The notes: generated by a model not told the origin, from the letters alone. Positions 1-5,796 are shown, numbered from the stretch's first letter. The stretch is 5,796 bases of DNA from Candidatus Sulfotelmatobacter sp. (GCA_030049565.1 JASIKQ010000088.1:1-5796), one strand, 5' to 3'. Program-made: numbers and translations.

Positions 1-1
1 C

Positions 2-1924
2 TGCTCGAAGGGCAGGTTTGGATACCACTTCATTCATAGTCCAGATCGTTTGTCCCAGCCTCTGATCCGGAATAGGAATGGAGAACTTAAGGAAGCGTCC
101 TGGCCAGATGCAATCGACCGGGTCGTTCAAGGGTTTAGCCGCATCAGCAAAGAGCACGGCCCAGAGGCCTTGGGCGGCATGAGCAGCGCACGTTGCACTA
201 ATGAAGAAAACTATCTGTTTCAGAGGATGATGCGCCAGGGGTTCGGCACCAACAATGTCGACCACTGCGCCAGGCTTTGACACTCCGCTACTGTGGCCGG
301 TCTGGCCACTGTATTCGGAAGCGGAGCGATGACCAACTCAATCGACGAGATCATCCAGGCCGATGTCATCGTGATGATCGGCACGAACACGACAGAAGCC
401 CATCCGATCATCGCGCATTCCATAAAACGAGCCGTGGAGCGAACCAGAGCAAAGCTGGTGGTGGTCGACCCACGTCGTATCGATCTTGTGAATCAGGCCA
501 ACTACTGGCTGCGCCTGAAGCCGGGAACTGATATCGCCTGTATCAACGGCATGATGCACTGGATTATCGAGAAGGATCTCCACGACAAGAAATTCATCGA
601 AGAACGATGCGAGGGATTCGAAGAACTCGCCAAGCTCGTCAAAAGCTATACACCAGAGCGTGTCCAGGAAATCTCGGGAGTCACTCCGCGCGACCTGAAA
701 GCGGTGGCGGAACTCATCGGCCGGAACAAAAATGTCACGTTCCTTTACTGTCTAGGCATTACGGAGCATACCACTGGCGTGGCCAATGTAATGTCCATTT
801 CCAACCTCGCCATGCTAACTGGAAACCTGGGCCGCCCCTCAACTGGTGTGAATCCGTTACGTGGGCAAAACAACGTGCAGGGCGCTTGCGATATGGGATG
901 TCTGCCGAACGTCTTTTCGGGATATCAGTCAGTGACAAGTCAGCCAATTCGCAAGAAGTTTCAAGACGCTTGGGGAATCAAGGTGTTGCCGAGTAAGGCT
1001 GGTCTAACGATGACCGAGATGTTCCCTGCCGCGATCAAAGGAACGTTCCGCGGCATGTACATCATGGGCGAAAACCCGATGCTATCGGATGCCAACACAG
1101 CACACATTGAAAAGGGACTGCGAAGCCTGGAATTTCTCGTTGTGCAGGACATCTTTCTAACCGAAACCGCTCAACTCGCCCACGTCGTTTTACCAGCATC
1201 ATCTTGGGCTGAGAAGGACGGGACTTTCACCAACACTGAACGCCGCGTGCAGCGCGTGCGGGCCGCAATCCATCCCGTCGGAAACAGCCTGCCAGATTGG
1301 ATGATTCTTAAGGAAATTGCTCAACGCTTAGGCATAAACCTCAGTTATTCTTCGGCCGAAGGAGTCTTTGAGGAGATGCGCCAGCTGACGCCGTCCTACC
1401 ATGGCATTACATATTCCAGGCTGGAGCAGCGGGGAATTCAGTGGCCATGCCCGAGCGTAGATCATCCGGGTACCCAATTTCTTCACGAAGGAAAGTTCAC
1501 GCGCGGTAAGGGAGTTCTGAAGCCCATCGAATGGCAACCACCGGTCGAAGGCGTGGACGACGAGTATCCACTTGTGCTATCCACAGGTCGCATGCAGTAC
1601 CACTACCACACCGGAAATATGACGCGCCGTTGCCAGCCTCTGGATGTGCTGGCGCCGGAGGCCCTGCTGGAAATGAATCCCGACGATGCCACCAAACTCG
1701 GAATCTCTGACCGTGAAATGGTAGCCGTAGTATCTCGACGGGGTAGATGCGAAATTCGAGTCGATGTTACCGACAAGGTCGGACCGGGAGTTTTGTACAC
1801 TACGTTCCACTTCCACGAGTCACCGATCAACAGGGTGACAAATGATGCATGGGATCCTACTGTCAAGATTCCTGAACTGAAGAAGTGCGCGGTTCGCATC
1901 GAGAGAGTTATCGGCCTGATGTGA
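2..1924 (+). CDS. fdhF: Selenocysteine-containing formate dehydrogenase, catalytic (alpha) subunit, 5'-truncated by the window edge
   Basis: This subunit oxidises formate to CO2 at a molybdenum (or tungsten) bis-MGD centre and passes electrons to a [4Fe-4S] cluster. The visible 640 codons start at Cys1 (CSKGRFGYHF), which matches the fourth cluster ligand of E. coli FdhF (CLKGYYGWDF); Lys3 matches its electron-relay Lys. Next comes NNVDHCARL, then TGA (residue 93), then HSATVAGL, matching E. coli CCARV-Sec-HGPSVAGL, so the TGA is read as selenocysteine followed by the catalytic His. Arg287 in NPLRGQNNVQGACDMG matches the formate-binding Arg. The MGD-binding C-terminal domain (about 521-636) begins EYPLVLSTGR and ends KKCAVRIERV, as in the family. 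The terminating TGA at 1922-1924 lies at the usual family end. The true start is left of the window, so it cannot be seen whether a NuoG-like ferredoxin domain precedes it, as in longer NAD-linked FdhA proteins. No partner subunit or selenium gene is visible. Family identity is very secure; the electron acceptor is unknown. Confidence 0.96.
278..280 (+). other. In-frame TGA recoded as selenocysteine (active-site Sec)
   Basis: The TGA is in the same frame as the coding sequence on both sides: HCARL before it, HSATVAGLATVFGSGAMTNSI after it. No frameshift is needed to join them. Its position between the Arg-Leu/Val and the His is the position of the catalytic Sec140 of E. coli FdhF; Cys occupies this site in non-seleno homologues. 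Conservation is uninterrupted for more than 500 residues downstream. This argues that the ribosome reads through. Readthrough needs SelA, SelB, SelC and SelD encoded elsewhere in the genome. Confidence 0.94.
283..326 (+). promoter_or_regulatory. Bacterial SECIS hairpin for selenocysteine insertion
   Basis: The coding sequence just after the TGA folds into an upper stem GTGGCC (293-298) / GGCCAC (304-309) with loop GGTCT (299-303). After a T-T mismatch (292/310) the stem continues with TAC (289-291) / GTA (311-313). A lower stem, CTCCGC (283-288) / GCGGAG (321-326), can form across an asymmetric internal loop (314-320). The loop GGTC lies 19 nt after the TGA, the same offset as the SelB-recognised GGUC loop of E. 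coli fdhF. Known biology: SelB binds this loop and delivers Sec-tRNA to the UGA. The E. coli bulged U is not obvious here, because the matching T is paired. The fold was worked out by eye. Confidence 0.88.
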
Positions 1925-2054
1925 TTAACAGCTGGTATACCCAGCAAACAAACAGCAGCCGACAAGACAACGGATAATAGGATGAGACCCTGTCTTGCGT
2001 TGACTTTCTAACGGCCGCCCCAGAAACAGGCTGGGCTCGCTCCGAACGAGAGCC
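1925..2054. other. Convergent intergenic region between fdhF and the receiver/ATPase gene
   Basis: These 130 bases separate two genes that end tail to tail. A small inverted repeat GCTGG-TATAC-CCAGC (1931-1945) follows the fdhF stop but has no T-run after it. A second hairpin sits at 2033-2055 and is listed separately. I see no coding potential. Confidence 0.6.
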
Positions 2055-2055
2055 C
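2033..2055 (-). terminator. Possible terminator hairpin at the convergent junction
   Basis: GGGCTC (2033-2038) and GAGCCC (2050-2055) are perfect inverted repeats around an 11-nt loop. On the minus strand an alternative fold pairs GGGCTCTC with GAG and AGCCC around loop GTTCG, leaving two bulged bases. The hairpin overlaps the last base of the minus-strand gene's stop codon, so it is well placed to end that transcript. Only a poor T-rich stretch (TGTTTCTG) follows, so classical Rho-independent termination is uncertain. It could also stop fdhF transcripts from the other side. Confidence 0.35.
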
Positions 2056-2945
2056 TACGCCGATTTCGCGTTGATGGAAGGAAGGTATTTCACCAGCAAG
2101 ACCTCATTCCCATCTTCGCCATAAATAACCTGATCGACCATCTGCTGGGCCATCAGCACGCCGAAGCCTCCGGGGCGCATTCCTCGTTCTTCTCTGATTG
2201 CAATGTGGTGAAGGGGATCATCGGCAGGATTCGCGATAGCAGCATGAGGGATCTCGTCAAGAGTAAAGCCGGGCCCAGGATCCGAAATCCTGCAACTGAT
2301 CATGCGGCGAGCGCGGATGTATTCGATGTCGACGTCTTTTGTAGGATCTAAACCTGCACCGTGCTCAATCGCATTTAGAAGCATCTCGCGACAAGCGCTG
2401 GCCACCTGCCCTTTTTCGGGTTCGGGCAATTCTGCGATTTCATTCAGGAACTGGAGCAACCGGTCGGCGGTCTTCAAATCACAGCGGGCAATTAGACGGA
2501 TCCACTCAGGAGTTGCGGAAATCACCTCGATGCCGTCATCCCAGCATGGCTCCTGAACAGCATCGCGGATCATTTGTGCCAGAGTGCTGCTGGAGAATGG
2601 CTTGGAGAAATAGCTGAACGCGTGTTGACGCATTGCTGCAATGACATCCGCGGGAGTGCTCTCACTGGTGAGGATGATCAGTCGCGTGTGTGGACGAGAC
2701 CGCCTGATCTTCGCCAACAACTCAACATCTTCCCGACCGGTAGTCTTTTCACTGGTCAAGATAAGGTCGAACTTCTTGGAGCGAGCCAGATTTAGGGCGA
2801 GTTCATTGTTGGCCCCGTAATGAAGCGCCCATGTACCGGGCTCAAGGGTGCTAGCAATCAGATTCTTGAGCGCAGGATCGGCGTTCACCACGAGTACGTT
2901 TTTGATTGGGATGGGGCCCAAATCCGCCGTGGAGGGTGAGTTCAT
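2055..2945 (-). CDS. Degenerate receiver domain fused to RsbW-like GHKL ATPase (HATPase_c_2) regulatory protein
   Basis: A 296-residue soluble protein, probably a cytosolic signalling or anti-sigma-type regulator. Residues 15-130 follow the CheY-like fold: VLVVNADPALKNLI, then FDLILTSEKTTG, LIILTSES and YFSKPF. Thr93/Ser94 and Lys115 of the receiver site are present. Ser65 stands where the phospho-acceptor Asp belongs, and the acidic pair is reduced to Asn21-Ala22-Asp23, so ordinary phosphorylation looks unlikely. Residues 140-291 are a GHKL ATPase of the RsbW/SpoIIAB kind: N-box REMLLNAIEHG (Glu187, Asn191, His195), G1 box SDPGPGF (Asp222) and G2 box GGFGVLMAQQMVD. The start at 2945 is chosen because GGAGG lies 5 nt upstream. 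An in-frame GTG at 3044 would overlap the previous stop by 4 bp but lacks an SD. Probably co-transcribed with the upstream membrane protein gene. No transmembrane segment or DNA-binding domain is present. Its binding partner is unknown. Confidence 0.88.
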   Translation of the reverse strand: MNSPSTADLGPIPIKNVLVVNADPALKNLIASTLEPGTWALHYGANNELALNLARSKKFDLILTSEKTTGREDVELLAKIRRSRPHTRLIILTSESTPADVIAAMRQHAFSYFSKPFSSSTLAQMIRDAVQEPCWDDGIEVISATPEWIRLIARCDLKTADRLLQFLNEIAELPEPEKGQVASACREMLLNAIEHGAGLDPTKDVDIEYIRARRMISCRISDPGPGFTLDEIPHAAIANPADDPLHHIAIREERGMRPGGFGVLMAQQMVDQVIYGEDGNEVLLVKYLPSINAKSA

Positions 2946-2950
2946 GTTGT

Positions 2951-2955
2951 CCTCC
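2951..2955 (-). promoter_or_regulatory. Shine-Dalgarno site deciding the start of the receiver/ATPase gene
   Basis: On the minus strand GGAGG is followed by ACAAC and then ATG (2943-2945), an ideal 5-nt spacing. The longer in-frame alternative starting with GTG at 3044 has no purine-rich site before it, and its extra 33 residues (MTSATSYRW...) show no receiver-domain character. The site sits in a CTCCGGAG palindrome (2952-2959). Confidence 0.75.
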
Positions 2956-3040
2956 GGAGTTCTCTGCGGTTTATGCGTCCTATTCATGACACTTCGCAAA
3001 GGGGGCCCCGATGTAATCCAGCGGTAAGAAGTCGCCGAAG

Positions 3041-3832
3041 TCACTTGAATTTGATGCTGAAGCCCACAAGCGCCCCGTTCATATTTGTGTCGTAGATAAA
3101 TCCACCATCCCGGTAATCAACACTTAAACGACGGTAGCCAAGAAACACCGAATATCTTTGCTTAAACTCCTTTCCGCCTCCGGTGTAAATCTGCCAGGTT
3201 TCTTGTGAACCTGCACCGAATCCTCCTGCATCGCCCTTCAGCATCACAAACCAGCCTTTTCGCAGGTTGAGGCGGAAGCGGGCACCCAAGACTGGGTCCA
3301 CCCAGTCTTTCGAGTCACCCGCGTGAAATGCGGGCAGAAGTCCAGCACGCAAATCCAGATTGCTCCTAAGATGCCAATATCGGATGCCAGCGAATGCATC
3401 CACGGAACCCTTCGAGTTTTCGAAAACACGCACGTAGATTTCCGGGTCAAGAATGTACTCTTGCGAATCGGTATGCGCGCTGGAATAAAGCAAACCGAAC
3501 GGAGTAGACATCTCACTTGAGGATAGGTCCAGGTACTGGAAATCCGTCAAGACGCCGACTCTATGCTTCCGGACATCGGCGGCGGTCATGTAAGCGATAT
3601 TCAGCCTGTCGAGCACGTCGGAAAAGCTGGCGCTTATGGGGATGGTCTTGCCTCCCACTCCGAGATTTCCATCTAAGGCGGTGAACCATAGATAAATAGG
3701 TACCCACTCGATATGCCAGTCGCTGCTATTCGACGATGTCGTCTCTGGCGGTGGAAAGCCCTGGCTCGTCTGGGAAAACGCAGTAACCACAAGGGACAGC
3801 CATGCTGCTATGATGACCGCAAACTTCGTCAT
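3041..3832 (-). CDS. Predicted outer-membrane beta-barrel protein with signal peptide
   Basis: A 263-residue exported protein of no assigned function. Residues 1-20 form a signal peptide: Lys3, a hydrophobic core VIIAAWLSLVVTAF, and probable cleavage after Ser20 (AFS|Q). The mature part alternates polar and hydrophobic residues and is rich in aromatics and glycine. Examples are WVPIYLWFTALDGNLGVGGKT, VGVLTDFQYLDL, AFAGIRYWHLRSNLDL, ARFRLNLRKGWFVMLKGDAGGFG and YSVFLGYRRLSVDY. This is typical of transmembrane beta-strands and turns. The pattern 'W-P-x-Y-x-W...DG..GVGG....ASFSDVLD.L..A.M...D.RK.R.GVL.D..YLDL' recalls a widespread family of uncharacterised outer-membrane proteins. The C-terminus GFSIKFK nearly has the usual terminal aromatic. 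The start is supported by GGAGGAG 6 nt upstream. It is first in a likely operon with the receiver/ATPase gene, 95 bases downstream. A porin, lipid-linked or biofilm role cannot be distinguished. Confidence 0.85.
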   Translation of the reverse strand: MTKFAVIIAAWLSLVVTAFSQTSQGFPPPETTSSNSSDWHIEWVPIYLWFTALDGNLGVGGKTIPISASFSDVLDRLNIAYMTAADVRKHRVGVLTDFQYLDLSSSEMSTPFGLLYSSAHTDSQEYILDPEIYVRVFENSKGSVDAFAGIRYWHLRSNLDLRAGLLPAFHAGDSKDWVDPVLGARFRLNLRKGWFVMLKGDAGGFGAGSQETWQIYTGGGKEFKQRYSVFLGYRRLSVDYRDGGFIYDTNMNGALVGFSIKFK

Positions 3833-4179
3833 AGGTCTCCTCCATTAGGAGTTGTGGCGCTTTCTTTAGCGCCAGCGGCCGAATTCGCGTTTGACAAAGG
3901 CGTCTTGCTATCAAGCAGGTGAGCCCGACAAAGGGTTAACTTGAAGCGCTAATAAGGATAGATAGACTTCCTCGCTCCGAAACCTGTCACTGTTAACAGG
4001 GACCAAAAGAGCTCTACGTTCATCAAGAGCCCGCTCCTTCGAACCCGACCACACGGATTCGGACTGACTGCTGTCAACCGATTTTTGGATATTTCAGACG
4101 CGTGACTGGAAGTTCTTACAGTTTTCAACTTTGACGCGATCTGCTCTGATGCGAGTCGCAAGGGAGGATGTGAGTCAGG
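3833..4179. other. Divergent intergenic/regulatory region (347 bases)
   Basis: This stretch lies between two genes reading away from each other and must hold the promoter for the minus-strand operon and probably one for the plus-strand gene at 4180. Besides the leader hairpins at 3840-3874, it holds the 10-bp perfect palindrome CTGTTAACAG (3990-3999). A second copy of its GTTAAC core lies at 3935-3940. I could not find a convincing -35/-10 pair on either strand. The open frames here lack ribosome binding sites and family resemblance, so I annotate no gene. Confidence 0.55.
3840..3874 (-). promoter_or_regulatory. Tandem hairpins in the 5' leader of the outer-membrane protein gene
   Basis: On the minus strand a 7-bp hairpin TGGCGCT-AAAGAA-AGCGCCA (3874 to 3855) is followed 3 nt later by a short one, CTCC-TAAT-GGAG (3851 to 3840). 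The second includes part of the GGAGGAG ribosome binding site (3843-3837), so it could partly mask it. Both lie just before the ATG at 3832. The first could instead be an early transcript-stabilising stem or a leftover terminator. The leader position is seen; a regulatory role is inferred. Confidence 0.4.
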
Positions 4180-4911
4180 GTGGCCTCAGTGAGCAATGGA
4201 TCTCGTCACGATCTGCGAGTATCACTAAGAAAAGCCTTCTTACTCTTGCCGATTCTGTTGTCAGGAAGGGGAGTGGTATTGTCGCAGGCTCAACCCGAAA
4301 GCAAGACTTTGACCGTAAATGGCAGGACCGGTGCTGCACAGGTTATGCAGGTGGATCACCATCTCTACGTAGACGTCGAGGTCCTGGCGCGCATTGTGAA
4401 TGGATCTTTGAGCTTTCGAACGAATCAGATCTCGCTCACACTTCCATGCCTCGGGGCCATTGATGCGACGCCGCCGCCGGAACCGACCTCGGCAGCGGGC
4501 CACATAGGGCTATCGCAAAATTTCATGATTGCAGGCATCGAAACCATCAGCGAAATGCGCGAATGGGCGAGTGCGATGGAATATGCCATCGAAAACTCGT
4601 ACACGGTCACGGAGTCATGGGCAGCCAACAATCGTGCGAGTGCAGAAAAGAGTCTCACGTTGGCACGTGCAGCTGCTGTCACCGAATCCGATCGCAATGC
4701 TCTCCAACTGCTTACCAATGAATTCGAGATGGTCAGAAATTGGAGCGACAAGCTCGTACAAGCCGCCAGAAACTTGGATATGGCGAAATACTCGACATCA
4801 CCCAAGACGCTGCGAAACGAAGCACTCTCCCAGAAGATCATCCAATGCGGGCGTTTTCTGGGAACAATGTTAGGGAGCGCCGAATTTAAAGACGATCCAT
4901 CCTGCCACTGA
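4180..4911 (+). CDS. Secreted protein of unknown function: N-terminal beta domain plus C-terminal helical domain
   Basis: A 243-residue predicted exported protein. A basic stretch (RVSLRK, 13-18) and hydrophobic core FLLLPILLSGRGVVL (20-34) form a signal peptide, with likely cleavage after Ala37 (SQA|Q). Residues 43-88 (TLTVNGRTGAAQVMQVDHHLYVDVEVLARIVNGSLSFRTNQISLTLP) resemble the small beta modules of the copper-amine-oxidase N-terminal-like type found in envelope proteins. A Pro/Thr/Ala-rich linker (96-106) leads to residues 110-235, which look almost entirely alpha-helical, with repeated Ala, Glu and Asn and possible coiled-coil stretches. Cysteines are at 90, 223 and 242; an exported disulfide is possible. 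The start is uncertain: GTG 4180 is the first start after an in-frame TGA at 4171, and GGAGG (4163-4167) lies 12 nt away; GTG 4189 is an alternative. I recall similar proteins in Acidobacteriota but cannot name a function. Confidence 0.75.
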   Translation: MASVSNGSRHDLRVSLRKAFLLLPILLSGRGVVLSQAQPESKTLTVNGRTGAAQVMQVDHHLYVDVEVLARIVNGSLSFRTNQISLTLPCLGAIDATPPPEPTSAAGHIGLSQNFMIAGIETISEMREWASAMEYAIENSYTVTESWAANNRASAEKSLTLARAAAVTESDRNALQLLTNEFEMVRNWSDKLVQAARNLDMAKYSTSPKTLRNEALSQKIIQCGRFLGTMLGSAEFKDDPSCH

Positions 4912-5055
4912 ATCCCCTGGGTTAGCCCCCGATGCGTTGAAGATTGCACCGGTCTTTTCTCACTTTTTAGCTTTTGCTCGTAGTTTTGACAGTGTTCGAT
5001 TCTGCCTGACCCGCTTGAGAATCACGTGCGTGAGACTGTCGCAAAGGAGTCGAAC
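4912..5055. other. Intergenic region between the two plus-strand secreted-protein genes
   Basis: These 144 bases contain several T-runs (about 4952-4987) and a weak AAGAT/GTCTT inverted repeat followed by T residues, which might slow or stop transcription. A TTGACA box occurs at 4986-4991 but has no good -10 hexamer at normal spacing. Whether the downstream gene has its own promoter is undecided. Confidence 0.4.
5043..5049 (+). promoter_or_regulatory. Shine-Dalgarno site supporting a TTG start
   Basis: AAAGGAG lies 6 nt before TTG 5056-5058, and the frame opened there begins directly with a signal peptide. There is no ATG in this frame before codon 78 (GGG ATG GGG), well inside the conserved mature protein, so the non-ATG start is well supported. 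An upstream in-frame GTG at 5026 has no comparable site. Confidence 0.75.
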
Positions 5056-5796
5056 TTGATACTCCGATGGTTACGGAGAGACACGGCAACCCTCGCTCTT
5101 TTGGCGTTTTCATTCGTACCGACTCCCGTGCAAGCACAGTTTCCTGCCGAGGACGTAGAGGGCACACAGGTTGCCACCGAGCAAACGCCGGAGGCCGCGG
5201 CGAACACCGACACGTTAAGAAAAGCGGCACAGAACCCAGTTGCCAGCCTAATCAGCGTGCCTGTGCAAAACAACAATAACTTCGGGATGGGGAACGACAG
5301 TCGAGTTCAGGATGTACTGAACATCCAACCTGTGATTCCGGTCCCAATCAGCAGCAACTGGAATGTGATAGCGCGCATTATTACGCCAGTCATCTCGAAC
5401 CCAACGGTGAGCCAGCCGATAAACCAGGGAGCGTTTGGGTTTGGCGATATGAACCCGTCCTTCTTCCTCTCGCCGGCCAATCCAGGGAAGCTCATATGGG
5501 GCGCCGGACCAGCACTCGTGTTGCCTACTGCCACCAATCCGATCTTAGGACAAGGAAAGTGGAGCATCGGGCCAACGTTCGTGGCGCTCGGACAGCCCGG
5601 TAAATGGACTCTCGGGGCTTTGTTGAACAATGTCTGGTCTTTCGCCGGCCAGTCAGCGCGGCCGGACGTAAATCAGATGCTGTTCCAATATTTCATCAAC
5701 TACAACCTAGATACGGGCTATTACATTACCTGGCAGCCTACGCTTACCGCGAACTGGCAAGCCACCAATGGGAATCGCTGGGTGGTCCCGTTGGGC
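5056..5796 (+). CDS. Neuromedin U-like / transporter-type outer-membrane protein, 3'-truncated by the window edge
   Basis: The first 247 codons of an exported protein, open to the last base of the window. Residues 1-27 are a signal peptide: WLRR, a hydrophobic core TLALLAFSFV, and cleavage after Ala27 (VQA|Q). An acidic, Ala/Thr-rich spacer (28-55) precedes the conserved part. That part reads NPVASLISVPVQNNNNF, VQDVLNIQPVIPVPISSNWN, RIITPVISNP, FGFGDMNPSFFLSPANPGKL, GPALVLPTATNPILGQGKWS, NNVWSFAGQSARPDVNQ and QYFINYNLDTGYYITWQP. These blocks match a family I know from Gram-negative genomes, often annotated 'transporter' or, misleadingly, 'neuromedin U'. It is thought to form an outer-membrane barrel of about 270-330 residues, so roughly the last fifth to quarter is missing here. 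Substrate and role are unknown. It lies 144 bases after the preceding secreted-protein gene on the same strand; co-transcription is possible but not shown. The TTG start is supported by AAAGGAG 6 nt upstream. Confidence 0.88.
   Translation, partial: MILRWLRRDTATLALLAFSFVPTPVQAQFPAEDVEGTQVATEQTPEAAANTDTLRKAAQNPVASLISVPVQNNNNFGMGNDSRVQDVLNIQPVIPVPISSNWNVIARIITPVISNPTVSQPINQGAFGFGDMNPSFFLSPANPGKLIWGAGPALVLPTATNPILGQGKWSIGPTFVALGQPGKWTLGALLNNVWSFAGQSARPDVNQMLFQYFINYNLDTGYYITWQPTLTANWQATNGNRWVVPLG

Noticed and set aside
50..300. Formate dehydrogenase gene as a pseudogene broken by a nonsense mutation
   Set aside because: The TGA is at the known Sec position, both sides stay in one frame, and a SECIS-like hairpin follows at the right distance.
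277..531. 84-residue open frame overlapping fdhF in another frame
   Set aside because: It lies inside the conserved fdhF coding sequence; the product is Arg/His-rich low-quality sequence without family resemblance.
1931..1945. GCTGG-TATAC-CCAGC hairpin as the fdhF terminator
   Set aside because: The stem is only 5 bp and is followed by AAACAAAC rather than a T-run.
1603..1965. 120-residue minus-strand open frame over the end of fdhF
   Set aside because: It is antisense to a conserved domain and shows no recognisable motif; best explained as a shadow of fdhF codon usage.
3949..4161. 70-residue minus-strand open frame in the divergent intergenic region
   Set aside because: It would start at TTG without a ribosome binding site and has no signal, domain or composition suggesting a real protein.
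4131..4463. 110-residue plus-strand frame overlapping the start of the secreted protein gene
   Set aside because: The overlapping frame at 4180 has a signal peptide and an ordered domain; this one is Arg/Ser-rich and lacks a ribosome binding site.
4425..4949. 174-residue minus-strand open frame antisense to the secreted protein gene
   Set aside because: It mirrors the coding frame on the other strand and has no start signal or family features.
4986..5014. TTGACA box as a sigma-70 promoter for the gene at 5056
   Set aside because: No acceptable -10 hexamer occurs 16-18 bases downstream, so the box alone is not enough.
5307..5630. 107-residue minus-strand open frame over the transporter-like gene
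   Set aside because: The plus strand here encodes conserved family blocks; the antisense frame is a by-product.

Overview
The window holds five protein-coding genes in three transcription blocks. Base composition is moderate (roughly mid-50s % GC by eye) and Shine-Dalgarno sequences are strong. The gene content is that of a Gram-negative (diderm) bacterium able to insert selenocysteine. The mix of a Sec formate dehydrogenase, a receiver/GHKL-ATPase fusion, a neuromedin-U-type outer-membrane protein and a secreted VNGR...YVDVEALAR-type protein reminds me of Acidobacteriota. That lineage call is recollection and inference, not proof.

Block 1 (2-1924, + strand) is most of a molybdopterin formate dehydrogenase catalytic subunit, cut by the left window edge at the last Fe-S cysteine. 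An in-frame TGA at 278-280 lies exactly where E. coli FdhF has its catalytic Sec140, and a SECIS-type hairpin with a GGTC loop follows at the canonical distance. The two apparent ORFs on either side of the TGA are therefore one selenoprotein, not a pseudogene.

Block 2 (2055-3832, - strand, convergent with block 1) is a probable two-gene operon. The upstream gene encodes a signal-peptide-bearing predicted outer-membrane beta-barrel. The downstream gene encodes a cytosolic protein joining a degenerate receiver domain (Ser where the phospho-acceptor Asp should be) to an RsbW/SpoIIAB-like GHKL ATPase domain. The leader of the first gene contains two adjacent hairpins, one reaching into its ribosome binding site.

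Block 3 (about 4180 to the right edge, + strand, divergent from block 2) has a secreted protein of unknown function, with an N-terminal beta-rich domain and a C-terminal helical domain. It is followed by the first 247 codons of a secreted predicted outer-membrane transporter-like protein that starts at TTG and runs off the window.

The gene-free stretches are 1925-2054 (a convergent junction with a hairpin), 3833-4179 (a divergent regulatory region with hairpins and palindromes but no clear consensus promoter) and 4912-5055. I saw no tRNA, rRNA, CRISPR array, insertion sequence or prophage feature. The most notable content is the selenocysteine recoding site and the pseudo-receiver/ATPase fusion.
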